Shown: positions 16,362 through 25,784 of the stretch, piece after piece
Position numbering within the stretch: the stretch's first letter is position 1
Layout of the letters: the number at the start of each line of letters is the position of its first letter
Origin: Halotalea alkalilenta
Lineage (GTDB): Bacteria > Pseudomonadota > Gammaproteobacteria > Pseudomonadales > Halomonadaceae
Direction of reading: 5' to 3'
DNA length: 64,000 nucleotides
NCBI RefSeq assembly: GCF_001648175.1
Contig: NZ_CP015243.1
Location: 2,728,001-2,792,000 of the forward strand
The notes under the pieces: model-generated
The model's database searches: none
What the model was told of the DNA's origin: nothing
The model's input: only the letters and a program-made list of their open reading frames with translations
Position numbers and translations under genes: made by a program

Positions 16362-17048
16362 ATGGACCTGGAACTCAGCTACTTCTTGAGCGAGATCGTC
16401 GCCAATCGCAGCATGTTGCTCCAAGGCGCCTGGACCACCGTCAGCGTCTCTGCACTGGCGATCGCCTCCGGCACCCTGCTCGGCATCCTGATCGGTCTGG
16501 CGCTGGCCTACGGCACCGCGCCGCTGCGCTGGCCCGCCCGGCTCTACGTCGATCTGATCCGTGGCACTCCTGTGCTGGTGCTGGTGCTCGCCACCTACTA
16601 CATGTCGACTCCGCTCGGCCTGCCCCTCACGCCCTTCCAGGCCGGTGCGGTGGCGCTTTGCCTGTTCTGCGCCTCCCACGTCGCCGAAATCTGGCGCGGC
16701 GCGCTGCAGGCGCTGCCGATCGGCCAGCTCGAGGCCGGCCGGGCGATCGGCCTGACCTTTCCGAGGATCTGCCTGTATGTGCTGTTCCCGCAGGCGATGC
16801 GCCTGGCAATGCCGACCTGGGTCACCGCGGCGGCGGAGATGGTCAAGGCGTCGACGCTCTTGTCGGTGATCGGTGTGGCCGAGCTGCTGCTCACCAGCCA
16901 GCAGATCATCAGCAACAATTTCCTCAACCTGCAGTTCTACTTCCTCGCCGGCGCGATCTACTTCGCGATCAACTTCTGCATCGATATGCTCGGCAAGTAC
17001 CTCTCCCGGCACCTCGAAGGGGCCGGCAAGCCCAGGAGGCCAGTATGA
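16362..17048 (+). CDS. Amino acid ABC transporter permease
   Basis: This 228-residue HisM/GlnP-type permease has the EAA motif (LEAGRAIGLTFPRICLYVLFP) near residues 122-142 and five hydrophobic segments. It begins 10 nt after the first permease, and its stop overlaps the ATG of the ATPase gene, indicating a single translationally coupled operon. Confidence 0.88.
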   Translation: MDLELSYFLSEIVANRSMLLQGAWTTVSVSALAIASGTLLGILIGLALAYGTAPLRWPARLYVDLIRGTPVLVLVLATYYMSTPLGLPLTPFQAGAVALCLFCASHVAEIWRGALQALPIGQLEAGRAIGLTFPRICLYVLFPQAMRLAMPTWVTAAAEMVKASTLLSVIGVAELLLTSQQIISNNFLNLQFYFLAGAIYFAINFCIDMLGKYLSRHLEGAGKPRRPV

Positions 17049-17809
17049 CCGTGCTGATCGACATCCAGGACCTGCACAAAAGCTACGATACCCTCGAGGT
17101 GCTCAAGGGAGTGAACTTGAGCGTCAAGGTTGGCGAAGTGGTCTCGATCATAGGCTCGAGCGGCTCGGGCAAGACCACCCTGCTGCGCTGCATCAACCTG
17201 CTCGAGGCCTTCCAGGGCGGCCGTATCCTGGTCGATGGCCAGCCGATCGGCTATCGCGAGCGCGACGGCAAACGTGTCCGCGACAGCGAGCGCAGGATCG
17301 CCCAGCAGCGCGCGATGACCGGGATGGTGTTCCAGCAATTCAATCTGTTTCCCCATCTCAGCGCGCTCGACAATATCACCCTTGGGCTGACCAAGGTGCG
17401 CGGGCTGTCCCGCGCCGAGGCCGTCGAGCAGGCCGAAGGCTGGCTCGAGCGAGTGGGCATGCTGGCCCACCTGCACCATCGCCCCTCGCAGCTCTCCGGC
17501 GGCCAGCAGCAGCGCGTGGCGATCGCCCGCGCGGTGGCGATGAAGCCCAAGGTGATGCTGTTCGACGAAGCGACCTCGGCGCTCGATCCCGAGCGCGTCG
17601 CCGAGGTACTCGACACCATCCGAGGCCTTGCCCAAGACGGCATGACCATGGTGCTGGTCACCCACGAAATGCGCTTCGCCCGCGAGGTCTCCGATCAGGT
17701 GGTGTTCATGAACGCCGGGCGGATCGAGGAACAGGGACCGCCGCAGCGGCTGTTCGGCTTCCCGCAGAGCACCCGGCTTCGCGACTTCCTTGCCCGCTCG
17801 GGGATCTGA
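17045..17809 (+). CDS. Amino acid ABC transporter ATP-binding protein
   Basis: This 254-residue ATPase has Walker A GSSGSGKT (37-44), the Q loop in [13 protein letters not shown], the signature LSGGQQQR, Walker B VMLFDEATSALD and the switch His in VLVTHEM. It is the GlnQ/HisP type. It energises the two upstream permeases on the cytoplasmic face. The start overlaps the previous stop by 4 nt. Confidence 0.92.
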   Translation: MTVLIDIQDLHKSYDTLEVLKGVNLSVKVGEVVSIIGSSGSGKTTLLRCINLLEAFQGGRILVDGQPIGYRERDGKRVRDSERRIAQQRAMTGMVFQQFNLFPHLSALDNITLGLTKVRGLSRAEAVEQAEGWLERVGMLAHLHHRPSQLSGGQQQRVAIARAVAMKPKVMLFDEATSALDPERVAEVLDTIRGLAQDGMTMVLVTHEMRFAREVSDQVVFMNAGRIEEQGPPQRLFGFPQSTRLRDFLARSGI

Positions 17810-17870
17810 GACGCGCTCGACGCATGACGTCCGGGCGACAGCCACCCAGTCGATGGCCAACCATGCACTA

Positions 17871-17922
17871 CATCCACGCGCTGGATCCACGCGCTAAATT
17901 CACGCAATACATCCACGTACCA
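17871..17922. repeat. Four 13-bp imperfect tandem repeats upstream of ridA
   Basis: Four consecutive 13-bp units start at 17871, 17884, 17897 and 17910, sharing the core (A/T)TCCACGC. Units 1 and 2 are nearly identical; unit 3 reads AATTCACGCAATA and unit 4 diverges after CATCCACG. They fill the 128-bp gap between the ABC ATPase and ridA, ending 15 bp before the ridA ATG. They may be a protein-binding array or a leader element. Confidence 0.6.
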
Positions 17923-17937
17923 GAAGGACGATAGACA

Positions 17938-18336
17938 ATGAGCGACATCCAACGCTACGGCGCCGAAGGCGGTCACGGCACCGGCGGCCAGCGGCTGCCC
18001 TTCTCCCGCGCGGTCGAGGCGGACGGCTGGCTCTACGTCTCCGGCCAGACCCCGATGACCGATGGAGAAGTGGTCGAGGGTGGAATCGTCGAGCAGTCAC
18101 GGCTCGCGATCGATAACTGCCTGGCGATCATGAAGGAAGCCGATTATGGTCTCCAGCATGTGGTCCATGTGACCGTAGTGCTCACCGACGCGCGCTATTT
18201 CAGCTCGTTCAACAAGGTGTTCGAGCAGACGTTCGGCGATCATCCACCAGCGCGCATCTGCAGCGTCCAGGACCTGGTCGTCGACTGCAAGGTCGAGGTC
18301 GGGCTGGTCTGCTTCGACGCTTCGCGCAAGCGCTGA
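17938..18336 (+). CDS. RidA (YjgF/YER057c/UK114) family deaminase
   Basis: This 132-residue protein of the RidA fold hydrolyses reactive enamine/imine intermediates formed by PLP enzymes. It contains LPFSRAVEADGWLYVSGQTP near the start, NCLAIMKEAD in the middle and HPPARICSVQDLV with the Arg that binds the carboxylate. It is followed 30 nt later by a PLP-dependent D-amino-acid enzyme, a fitting source of such imines. It may belong to a RidA subfamily rather than being the housekeeping copy. Confidence 0.85.
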   Translation: MSDIQRYGAEGGHGTGGQRLPFSRAVEADGWLYVSGQTPMTDGEVVEGGIVEQSRLAIDNCLAIMKEADYGLQHVVHVTVVLTDARYFSSFNKVFEQTFGDHPPARICSVQDLVVDCKVEVGLVCFDASRKR

Positions 18337-18366
18337 ACCCGGCGCATTCCAAGACGAGGAGATCCG

Positions 18367-19428
18367 ATGCGACTCACCGAACTCGACACGCCCTGCGTGG
18401 TCATCGACGAAGACAAGGTCGAGGCCAATCTGGCGGGATTCCAGCGCCACTGCGACACCCTCGGCGTCGCGCTGCGTCCGCACATCAAGACCCACAAGCT
18501 GCCCGAGCTGGCGCGCCGCCAGCTCGAGCTCGGCGCCAAGGGGATCACCTGCCAGAAGATCGGCGAAGCGGAAGTGTTCGCCGCCGCGGGCTTCGACGAC
18601 ATCCTGATCACCTTCAACATCGTCGGTCCAGCCAAGCTCGAGCGGCTCGCCGCCCTCGCCGCCCGGGTCGAACGACTTTGCGTGGTCGCCGACTCCGCTA
18701 CCGTGGTCGAAGGGCTCGCTGGATGCTTCGACCGCCCCGAGCGTCCGCTCGGCGTGATGGTCGAATGCGACACCGGCGCCGGGCGCTGCGGCGTGCAGTC
18801 CGCCGAAGCCGCGCTGGAGCTGGCCCGCCGGATCGAAGCCGCGCCAGGCCTTCGCTTCGCCGGCCTCATGACCTATCCGAAAGCGTTCAACGAGGCCCAG
18901 GTGCAGGCGTGGTTCAGCCGCGCCCAGGCGCTGTTCGACCAGGCCGGCATCGCGATCCCGACGTTCAGCAGCGGCGGCACGCCGAGCATGTGGAAGCTCG
19001 CCGAGGCACCGATCGTCACCGAGTACCGCATCGGCACCTATGCCTACCAGGACCGCTCCCAGGTCGCCGCTGGCGCCTGCCGGCTCGACGACTGCGCGCT
19101 GGCGGTGATGACCACGGTGGTCAGCTGCCCGACACCCGACCGGGTAGTGGTCGACGCCGGCTCCAAGGCGCTGACCTCGGACCTGCTCGGCCTCGAGGGC
19201 TACGGCTGCGTGCTCGGCCATCCCGAGGCGCGAGTGGTGGGGCTGAGCGAAGAGCATGGCACCCTCGACTTCAGCGCCTGCGCCGAGCGCCCCGCCGTCG
19301 GCGACCTGCTCTCGATCGTGCCCAACCACGCCTGCCCGGTGTCGAACCTGTTCGATCAGGTCCATTTCCATCGCGCAGGCCTTCTCACCCGCAGCCTGCC
19401 GGTCGCGGCGCGCGGCAAGGTGGGCTGA
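18367..19428 (+). CDS. D-threonine aldolase/D-serine dehydratase-like PLP enzyme
   Basis: This 353-residue fold-type III PLP enzyme has an alanine-racemase-like N-terminal barrel with the cofactor Lys in RPHIKTHK (about residue 41), EIDTG-like VECDTGAGRCGVQ mid-protein, SSGGTPS phosphate-binding loop, and the C-terminal metal-site HAC (His321, Cys323) in PNHACPV. Members cleave D-3-hydroxy-amino acids to glycine plus aldehyde or dehydrate D-serine. With RidA next to it, imine/enamine products are plausible. The exact substrate is open. Confidence 0.85.
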   Translation: MRLTELDTPCVVIDEDKVEANLAGFQRHCDTLGVALRPHIKTHKLPELARRQLELGAKGITCQKIGEAEVFAAAGFDDILITFNIVGPAKLERLAALAARVERLCVVADSATVVEGLAGCFDRPERPLGVMVECDTGAGRCGVQSAEAALELARRIEAAPGLRFAGLMTYPKAFNEAQVQAWFSRAQALFDQAGIAIPTFSSGGTPSMWKLAEAPIVTEYRIGTYAYQDRSQVAAGACRLDDCALAVMTTVVSCPTPDRVVVDAGSKALTSDLLGLEGYGCVLGHPEARVVGLSEEHGTLDFSACAERPAVGDLLSIVPNHACPVSNLFDQVHFHRAGLLTRSLPVAARGKVG

Positions 19429-19493
19429 GCGGGCACCATCAATGATGCGCCGTGCGCTGATGCATAGCGGACGGCGCCGGTTTCATCCCGCCT

Positions 19494-21119
19494 TCATACC
19501 ACCGCGATGCTCGCATCGGTACGCGGTTCGGTACCGCCGCAGAGCACTCCGGTAACTGGATCACGCAGGATCACCTGGCCGCGGCCAAAGCTGGTCGAGT
19601 CGAAGGCCGACTCGATCTGGTGCCCGCAGGCCTGCAGCTCGCGCAGCAGGTGCCGAGGGTAGCCATGCTCGATCGCCACCCGCTTGCCGCCGAGCCATTG
19701 CCAGCGCGGAGCATCGAGCGCGGCCTGGGGGTTGAGCCGGAAGTCGATCAGATTCATCGCCACCTGCATATGGCCCTGGGGCTGCATGAAGCCGCCCATC
19801 ACGCCGAACGGGCCGAACGCCTGGTCACCGCGGGTGATGAATCCAGGAATGATGGTGTGGAACGGCTTCTTGCCCGGCGCCAGGGCGTTGGGATGGTTGG
19901 GGTCGAGCACGAAACCGTGGCCGCGGTTGTGCAGCGCAATTCCGGTACCCGGCACCACCACCCCTGAGCCGAAGCCGTGGTAGTTGCTCTGGATGAACGA
20001 GACCATCATGCCCTCGCGATCGGCGGTGGCGAGATAGACGGTGCCTCCTGCGCGCGGCTCCCCCGGCGTCGGGTCGATCGCCTGGTCCTGGATCAGCGCA
20101 CGCCGTTCCAAGGCGTACTCCTCGGACAGCAGCGCCTCGACCGCGACCCTCATATCGCGCGGATCGGCGATATGGGCGAAGCCGTCGGCATAGGCGAGTT
20201 TGAGCGCCTCGATCTGGCGGTGCAGCAGGGTCAGGTCCTCTCGGGCCGGACGCTCGGCAAAGCCGTCGATGATCCGCAGCGCCATCAGCGCGATCATGCC
20301 CTGGCCATTGGGCGGGATCTCCCAGATCTTGTGGCCGCGATAGTCGACCCCGACCGGCTCGACCCACTCAGGCGCGAAAGCGGCGAGATCCGAACCGCGC
20401 AGATAGCCGTCGGTGGCGCGCGCAAAAGCATCGATCCGTTCGGCCAGCTCGCCACGATAGAAGCTTTCCGCCCCGCTCGCCGCGATCGACTCAAGCGTCT
20501 TCGCCTGGGCCTCGTTGCGGTAGATCTCTCCGGCCTTCGGCGCTCGCCCGCCCGGGGTGAAGCAGTCGAACCAGCCGCGGGTGGCCTGGTCATCGAGCAG
20601 CGGACGAAACTTGCGCTCGGCGCGAGCCCACATCTCGGCGACCATCGGCGAGAGCGGAAAACCCTCGCGAGCGAGCCTGATCGCCGGCGCCAACGAAGCG
20701 CTGAGAGGCAGCCGCCCGAAGCGCCGGGCCAGCTCCGCCCAGGCGCCCGGCGCGCCTGGAACGGTCACCGGTGTCCAGCCATACAGCGGCATCGATTCGT
20801 GCCCCGCCGCGCGCACCGCTTCAAGCGAAAGCGCAGCGGGTGCCGCACCGCTGGCGTTGAGCCCGTGCAGGCGCCCGGTACTGCCTTCGGGAACCCAGAC
20901 CAGCGCGAAGGCGTCACCGCCGATGCCATTGGCGGTCGGCTCGGTGACGGTCAGCGCCGCGGCGGTGGCGATCGCGGCATCGACCGCATTGCCGCCGCGC
21001 GCAAGCATTTCGCGCCCGGCCTGGGCCGCCTGCGGCTGGGAGGCGGCGACCATGCCCGTGGTCGAGAAGGTCGCCGAGCGCTGGGAGGGATAAGGCGCAT
21101 GATGGGAAAAGTCGAACAT
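19494..21119 (-). CDS. Gamma-glutamyltransferase family Ntn-hydrolase
   Basis: This 541-residue protein matches gamma-glutamyltransferases: MVAASQPQAAQAGREMLARGGNAVDAA at the start, GIGGDAF, and the autoprocessing nucleophile Thr360 in AGGTVYLATAD, followed by GFGSGVV. There is no obvious signal peptide, so it may act in the cytoplasm, like the acylase-type branch. Processing before Thr360 would give large and small subunits. It lies between a D-amino-acid locus and a peptide/glutathione-type importer, suggesting use of gamma-glutamyl or related amides. Confidence 0.85.
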   Translation of the reverse strand: MFDFSHHAPYPSQRSATFSTTGMVAASQPQAAQAGREMLARGGNAVDAAIATAAALTVTEPTANGIGGDAFALVWVPEGSTGRLHGLNASGAAPAALSLEAVRAAGHESMPLYGWTPVTVPGAPGAWAELARRFGRLPLSASLAPAIRLAREGFPLSPMVAEMWARAERKFRPLLDDQATRGWFDCFTPGGRAPKAGEIYRNEAQAKTLESIAASGAESFYRGELAERIDAFARATDGYLRGSDLAAFAPEWVEPVGVDYRGHKIWEIPPNGQGMIALMALRIIDGFAERPAREDLTLLHRQIEALKLAYADGFAHIADPRDMRVAVEALLSEEYALERRALIQDQAIDPTPGEPRAGGTVYLATADREGMMVSFIQSNYHGFGSGVVVPGTGIALHNRGHGFVLDPNHPNALAPGKKPFHTIIPGFITRGDQAFGPFGVMGGFMQPQGHMQVAMNLIDFRLNPQAALDAPRWQWLGGKRVAIEHGYPRHLLRELQACGHQIESAFDSTSFGRGQVILRDPVTGVLCGGTEPRTDASIAVV

Positions 21120-21367
21120 CTGGTCTCTCTCGCATGGGAACCGGACCCCGCCCGGGGCGCGGTGGTTTCAGATATCGCACGGACCGGGGGCATCGCGCGG
21201 CCCACCGCCTTCGCTTGGTCATTACCCTTCGGGCAACCGAGCCTACCGGATCGAATCGGCGCCTGGAGCTTGCCCCACCGGCGCCTCGCCATTTCCATTC
21301 ACCCTGATGCGAACTTGAGAAGCTGCGGGTTTAGGACTTGACACTCGCTTTCCGGTGACGGCTTACT

Positions 21368-21388
21368 GAACCAATATCACATTGGTTC
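21368..21388. promoter_or_regulatory. GntR operator-like palindrome
   Basis: GAACCAAT (21368-21375), a 5-nt spacer ATCAC, then the exact inverse ATTGGTTC (21381-21388). It lies 31 bp upstream of the GntR regulator start. A TTGACA at 21338-21343 could serve as the -35 element, although the matching -10 is poor. Autoregulation by the GntR protein is the simplest reading. Confidence 0.6.
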
Positions 21389-21419
21389 GAGATGAATCCA
21401 CCTAAACAAGCGTCTACCC

Positions 21420-22166
21420 ATGCAAGAGAACTCCAATTTCGCGCTCGAAAGGATTCACGGCCTGCTGAAAGCGGGCCAGGTGGATGCCGACGGCAAACTA
21501 CCCACCGAGCGCGCCCTGTCGGAAATGTTCGGCGTCAGCCGTCGAGCCGTGCGCCGTGCACTCGAAGTGCTCGAGGCGGAGGGTGAGATCTGGCGCCGGC
21601 AGGGGTCGGGCACCTATGTCGGACGCAAGCCCGATGGTTGGACCGAGCAGGTCGAGAACCTCGTCGCCGATACCAATTTCATGGAAGTCATGGAGGTCCG
21701 GCTCAGGATCGAGCCGCAGCTGGCACAGCTGGCCGCCCTGCGGGCGAAGAGCGAGGACGTCGCCTCGATGCGCCGGTTTGCCGAGAAGACCTTCGAGGCC
21801 GAGGACTCCGATGCCCGCGAACTGTGGGACGGCGCGCTGCACCGGCAGCTCGCACAGAGCGCCGGCAACAGCCTGTTCCTGTCGCTGTTCGAGGTGATCA
21901 ATCGCGTCCGCCAGGACGAAGCCTGGCGGGCCATCCGCAGGCGCGCCAGGCTCCCCGGGGACACCCGGCCGCGCTCCTACTCCGAGCACCTCGCGATCAT
22001 CACCGCCATCGAAGCGCGGGACCCCGCCCGCGCGGGCGAGGCGATGCGCCGGCATCTTCTCAGGCTGCAGGAAGACGTCATCCGCCAGACATCGATGGTC
22101 CAAGTCGACATGGATGAGATCGAAAGCTCAGCGGCGTCGATCGAGGCGCCTGAACAGAGGCTCTGA
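21420..22166 (+). CDS. GntR-family regulator, FadR/FCD subfamily
   Basis: This 248-residue protein has a GntR winged helix (about residues 8-72, LPTERALSEMFGVSRRAVRRALEVL) and an all-helical FCD effector domain (EVMEVRLRIEPQLAQLAALRA; LHRQLAQSAGN; SEHLAIITAIEARDPARAGEAMRRHL) with conserved His residues expected to bind a metal. It precedes and probably controls the peptide-type ABC importer at 22317-27635, and it may also control the divergent gamma-glutamyltransferase-like gene. Confidence 0.88.
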   Translation: MQENSNFALERIHGLLKAGQVDADGKLPTERALSEMFGVSRRAVRRALEVLEAEGEIWRRQGSGTYVGRKPDGWTEQVENLVADTNFMEVMEVRLRIEPQLAQLAALRAKSEDVASMRRFAEKTFEAEDSDARELWDGALHRQLAQSAGNSLFLSLFEVINRVRQDEAWRAIRRRARLPGDTRPRSYSEHLAIITAIEARDPARAGEAMRRHLLRLQEDVIRQTSMVQVDMDEIESSAASIEAPEQRL

Positions 22167-22316
22167 GGGAAAGAGAAACGCTCGGGGAATGCTTTGAGGG
22201 AATGCTTTTGGCGAATAGAGCCACGCTGAACGAAGAAAACTCAGAAAATCCAGCAGCACGTCATGCAGCCGAACGGCAGGCGCCCAACAACAAATCCGTC
22301 ATGACAGGTGAACAAC

Positions 22317-23831
22317 ATGAGAATCATAAACCGCGCCAGCGGCGCAGTGCTCCTGGCGAGCGCCCTCTTCGCCCTTCCCGTTTCGGCGGCCGAGCTGCGA
22401 ATCGGGCTGCAGGATGATCCGGACGTCCTCGACCCCCATCAGTCGCGTACCATCGCCGGGCGCATCGTCTATGCCGGCCTCTGCGACAAGCTCGTCGACA
22501 TTACCCCGGAGCTCGAGATCGTGCCCCAGCTCGCCACCGACTGGACATGGTCGGAAGACGCTTCGCAGCTGGTGATGAACCTGCGCCAGGACGTGGTGTT
22601 CCACGACGGCACGCCGTTCAACGCCCAGGCAGTGGTCGCCAATATCGAGCGCGCGATGACCATGCCGGAGTCGCGTCGCAGAAGCGAGCTCGCCTCGGTC
22701 GACACCATCGAGGCGACAGGCGACTACCAAGTCACCTTCACCATGACCGGTCCCGACGCTTCTCTGCTGGCCCAGCTCACCGACCGGGCCGGGATGATGC
22801 TCTCACCCACGGCCTTCGCCGATACGGGGGCGAACTTCGGCTCCAACCCGGTCTGCTCTGGCCCGTTCCGCTTCGTCGAACGCGTGCAGCAGGACCGGAT
22901 CGTGCTGGAGAAGTTCGACGACTATTGGAACGCCGAGAACATCTTCATCGACCGCGTGACCTATCTGCCGATTCCCGATGCCACGGTGCGCCTGGCCAAC
23001 CTGCGCTCCGGCGACATCAACATGTTGGAGCGTCTGGCCGCCTCCGACGCCCAGACGGTCAAGAACGATGCCAATCTCACCTATGCCGAGACCGTCGGCC
23101 TCGGCTACCAGGCGCTCTACGTCAACGTCGACAACGGCCCGCGCGCCGACAGTCCGATGGGCAACGACAAGCGTGTGCGCCAGGCCTTCTCACTGGCCAT
23201 CGACCGCGAGGCGATCAGCCAGATCGTCTTCGAGGGCACCCAGCCGGCCGGCAACCAGCCATTCCCGCCGAGCAGCCCCTGGTACAACGCCGAACTCCCG
23301 GTGCCCGAACGCGATGTAGCGGCGGCTCGAGCGCTGCTCGACGAAGCCGGCCTCGACCGGGTCGCGGTCGAGCTGCAGGTCGGCAACATCCCCGTGCAGA
23401 TGCAGATGGCCCAGGTCATCCAGGCGATGGTCACGGAGGCCGGTTTCGACCTGCGCCTGCGGGCGACCGAATACGCCACGCTCTTGTCAGAGCAGACCGC
23501 CGGCAACTTCCAGCTCAGCCGCTCCGACTGGTCCGGGCGCATCGACCCCGACGGCAACCTCCACCAGTTCGTCACCTGCGAGGGCGGCATCAACGACGTC
23601 CACTACTGCAACCCCGAGGTCGATGCGCTGCTCAACGAGGCGCGCACCTTCACCGATACCCCAGCGCGCAAGGAGCGCTACGACGCGGCGACGAGGATCC
23701 TCCAGGACGACATGCCGATCATCTATCTCGGCCACCAGTCCTACATATGGGCGATGGACGACGACGTGACCGGCTTCTTGCCTTCACCGGACGGGCTGAT
23801 CCGGCTCACCGGAGTGCGGGTCGCAGACTAA
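22317..23831 (+). CDS. Peptide/glutathione-type ABC transporter substrate-binding protein (family 5)
   Basis: This 504-residue family 5 extracytoplasmic solute receptor has a signal peptide (hydrophobic 10-22, ending PVSAA) and hallmark segments LDPHQSRTIAGRIVYAGLCDKL, VVFHDGTPFNAQAVVANIERA, GPFRFVERV and RVRQAFSLAIDREAI. I prefer the ATG at 22317, 8 nt after an AGGTG, over an in-frame GTG at 22308. It delivers substrate to the permeases encoded next. A dipeptide, glutathione or other short peptide is the expected ligand. Confidence 0.87.
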   Translation: MRIINRASGAVLLASALFALPVSAAELRIGLQDDPDVLDPHQSRTIAGRIVYAGLCDKLVDITPELEIVPQLATDWTWSEDASQLVMNLRQDVVFHDGTPFNAQAVVANIERAMTMPESRRRSELASVDTIEATGDYQVTFTMTGPDASLLAQLTDRAGMMLSPTAFADTGANFGSNPVCSGPFRFVERVQQDRIVLEKFDDYWNAENIFIDRVTYLPIPDATVRLANLRSGDINMLERLAASDAQTVKNDANLTYAETVGLGYQALYVNVDNGPRADSPMGNDKRVRQAFSLAIDREAISQIVFEGTQPAGNQPFPPSSPWYNAELPVPERDVAAARALLDEAGLDRVAVELQVGNIPVQMQMAQVIQAMVTEAGFDLRLRATEYATLLSEQTAGNFQLSRSDWSGRIDPDGNLHQFVTCEGGINDVHYCNPEVDALLNEARTFTDTPARKERYDAATRILQDDMPIIYLGHQSYIWAMDDDVTGFLPSPDGLIRLTGVRVAD

Positions 23832-23906
23832 CCGCCTCCTCGCCGTGGGACGCGGGACCGTTGGTACCGCGCCCCTTTTCAGCCTCCCGTACCCGGTCGA
23901 TGCCCT

Positions 23907-24854
23907 ATGTACACTTATGTCGCCAAGCGTCTGCTCATCGCGATCCCGACGCTTTTGATCATCTCGCTGTTCGTTTTCATGCTCCAGAAGCTGCTGCCGG
24001 GCGATCCGATCCTGGCGATGGCGGGCGAGGAGCGCGACCCGGTGCTGATCGCCCAGCTCAGGGAGCAGTACCGGCTCAATGACCCGGTGGTCTATCAGTA
24101 CCTCTATTGGCTCGGCGACGTGCTGCGTGGCGATCTCGGCACTTCGCTGCGGACCAACCAGCCGGTGACGGAGCTGATTCTGCAAAAGCTGCCGGTCACC
24201 ATCCAGCTCGCGGTGATGGCGATGATCTTCGCGGTGCTGATCGGCATTCCGGCCGGCATCATCGCCGCGGTGCGCAAGAACACCCTGCTCGACTATCTCG
24301 CCAACCTGGTCGCGCTCTCGGGCCTGTCGATCCCCAACTTCTGGCTCGGCATCATGCTGATCCTGCTGGTCTCGGTCTATCTGGGCTGGCTTCCCGCCTC
24401 GGGCTACTACCCGTTCTTCGCCGACCCGTTGAGGTCGCTCGAGACCATGATCATGCCGGCCTTCGTGCTCTCGACGCCGCTCGCCGCGATGCTGATGCGC
24501 CATACGCGCTCCTCGATGCTCGGCGTGCTGCGCGCCGACTACATCCGTACCGCGCGGGCGAAGGGGCTCTCCGAGCGCACGGTGGTGATGGAGCATGGCC
24601 TGCGCAATGGGCTGCTGCCGGTGATCACGCTGTCGGCGCTGCTGTTCGGCGACCTGCTCGCCGGCGCGGTCCTGACCGAGCAGGTGTTCACCATTCCGGG
24701 CTTCGGCAAGCTGATCGTCGACGCCGTGTTCAACCGCGACTATGCGGTGGTGCAAGGCGTAGTCCTGTGCACCGCGGTCGCCTTCATCCTGATGAACCTG
24801 ATCGCCGACATCCTCTATGTCCTGCTCAATCCGCGCATGAGGGCCACACTATGA
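23907..24854 (+). CDS. DppB/GsiC-type ABC transporter permease
   Basis: This 315-residue permease starts MYTYVAKRLLIAIPTLLIIS, typical of DppB/OppB, followed by LLPGDPI and NDPVVYQYLYWL. The EAA loop (YIRTARAKGLSE) is near residue 212. About six membrane helices are apparent. The stop overlaps the ATG of the next permease by 4 nt. Confidence 0.9.
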   Translation: MYTYVAKRLLIAIPTLLIISLFVFMLQKLLPGDPILAMAGEERDPVLIAQLREQYRLNDPVVYQYLYWLGDVLRGDLGTSLRTNQPVTELILQKLPVTIQLAVMAMIFAVLIGIPAGIIAAVRKNTLLDYLANLVALSGLSIPNFWLGIMLILLVSVYLGWLPASGYYPFFADPLRSLETMIMPAFVLSTPLAAMLMRHTRSSMLGVLRADYIRTARAKGLSERTVVMEHGLRNGLLPVITLSALLFGDLLAGAVLTEQVFTIPGFGKLIVDAVFNRDYAVVQGVVLCTAVAFILMNLIADILYVLLNPRMRATL

Positions 24855-25729
24855 CGACACTCGCAAACGCGGCGATCGCACCGGCACGCGAGGAGACTCC
24901 TGGCCGGCGTGCCTGGCGCAAGTTCAAGGCCAACAAGGCCGCACTGGCCGGGCTCTGCATCATCGTGTTCTTCGCCCTGCTCGCCCTCGCCGCACCGATC
25001 CTGCCGATCGCTGATCCGACCGCGACCAGCTGGTCGGCGATCCGCCAGCCTCCCTCCGCCGCCCACTGGCTGGGTACCGATGAGATCGGCCGCGATCTGC
25101 TCTCGCGCCTGATCTGGGGGTCCCAGGCCTCGCTCGCAGCGGGGATCGTATCCGTCGCGATCGCGGTCGTGATCGGCGTACCGATAGGTCTGGTCTCCGG
25201 CTACTTCGGCGGCTGGATCGATATGCTGATCTCCCGAGTGACGGAAGCCTTCCTCGCGATGCCGTTTCTGATCACCGCCATCGCGCTGGCGGCGTTCCTC
25301 GGGCCGAGCCTCTCCAACGCGATGATCGCCATCGGGCTCTCGGCGATGCCGATCTTCGTGCGGCTGACGCGCGGCCAGGTACTGGCGGTCAAGACCGAGG
25401 ACTACGTGGAGGGTGCGCGCTCGATCGGACTCGGCAACCTGATGATCCTCAAGCGTTACATCGCGCCGAACGTCTTTCCGCCGATCCTGGTCCAGGCGAC
25501 GCTGACCGTGGCCACGGCGATCATCGCCGAGGCAAGCCTCTCCTTCCTCGGGCTCGGCCAGCAGCCGCCCGACCCGAGCTGGGGCTCGATGCTCAACGTG
25601 GCCAAGAACTTCATGTCGCAGGCACCTTGGATGGCGATATGGCCGGGTGCGGCGATCTTCCTCGTGGTGATTGGATTCAATCTGGTCGGCGACGGGCTGG
25701 GCGATGCGCTCGATCCACGCGAGCCCTGA
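24851..25729 (+). CDS. DppC/GsiD-type ABC transporter permease
   Basis: This 292-residue permease has the DppC-type N-terminal helix (AWRKFKANKAALAGLCIIVF), HWLGTDEIGRDLLSRLIWG, and the EAA loop YVEGARSIGLGNLMILKRYI. It forms the heterodimeric channel with the preceding permease. The ATG overlaps the upstream stop. Confidence 0.9.
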   Translation: MTTLANAAIAPAREETPGRRAWRKFKANKAALAGLCIIVFFALLALAAPILPIADPTATSWSAIRQPPSAAHWLGTDEIGRDLLSRLIWGSQASLAAGIVSVAIAVVIGVPIGLVSGYFGGWIDMLISRVTEAFLAMPFLITAIALAAFLGPSLSNAMIAIGLSAMPIFVRLTRGQVLAVKTEDYVEGARSIGLGNLMILKRYIAPNVFPPILVQATLTVATAIIAEASLSFLGLGQQPPDPSWGSMLNVAKNFMSQAPWMAIWPGAAIFLVVIGFNLVGDGLGDALDPREP

Positions 25730-25784
25730 GCAGTCCCTCATGGCGCCATTCGTCCCGACCATTCGACATCCCAAGGCAAACAAC

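Noticed and set aside
17871..17922. The 13-bp repeats as replication iterons or a CRISPR-like array
   Set aside because: There is no replication initiator gene nearby, the units abut without spacers, and there are only four short copies.
22547..24082. A 511-codon plus-strand ORF in an alternate frame of the peptide-binding protein gene
   Set aside because: Arg/Pro/Gly-rich composition and complete overlap with a recognised solute-binding protein mark it as a shadow frame.
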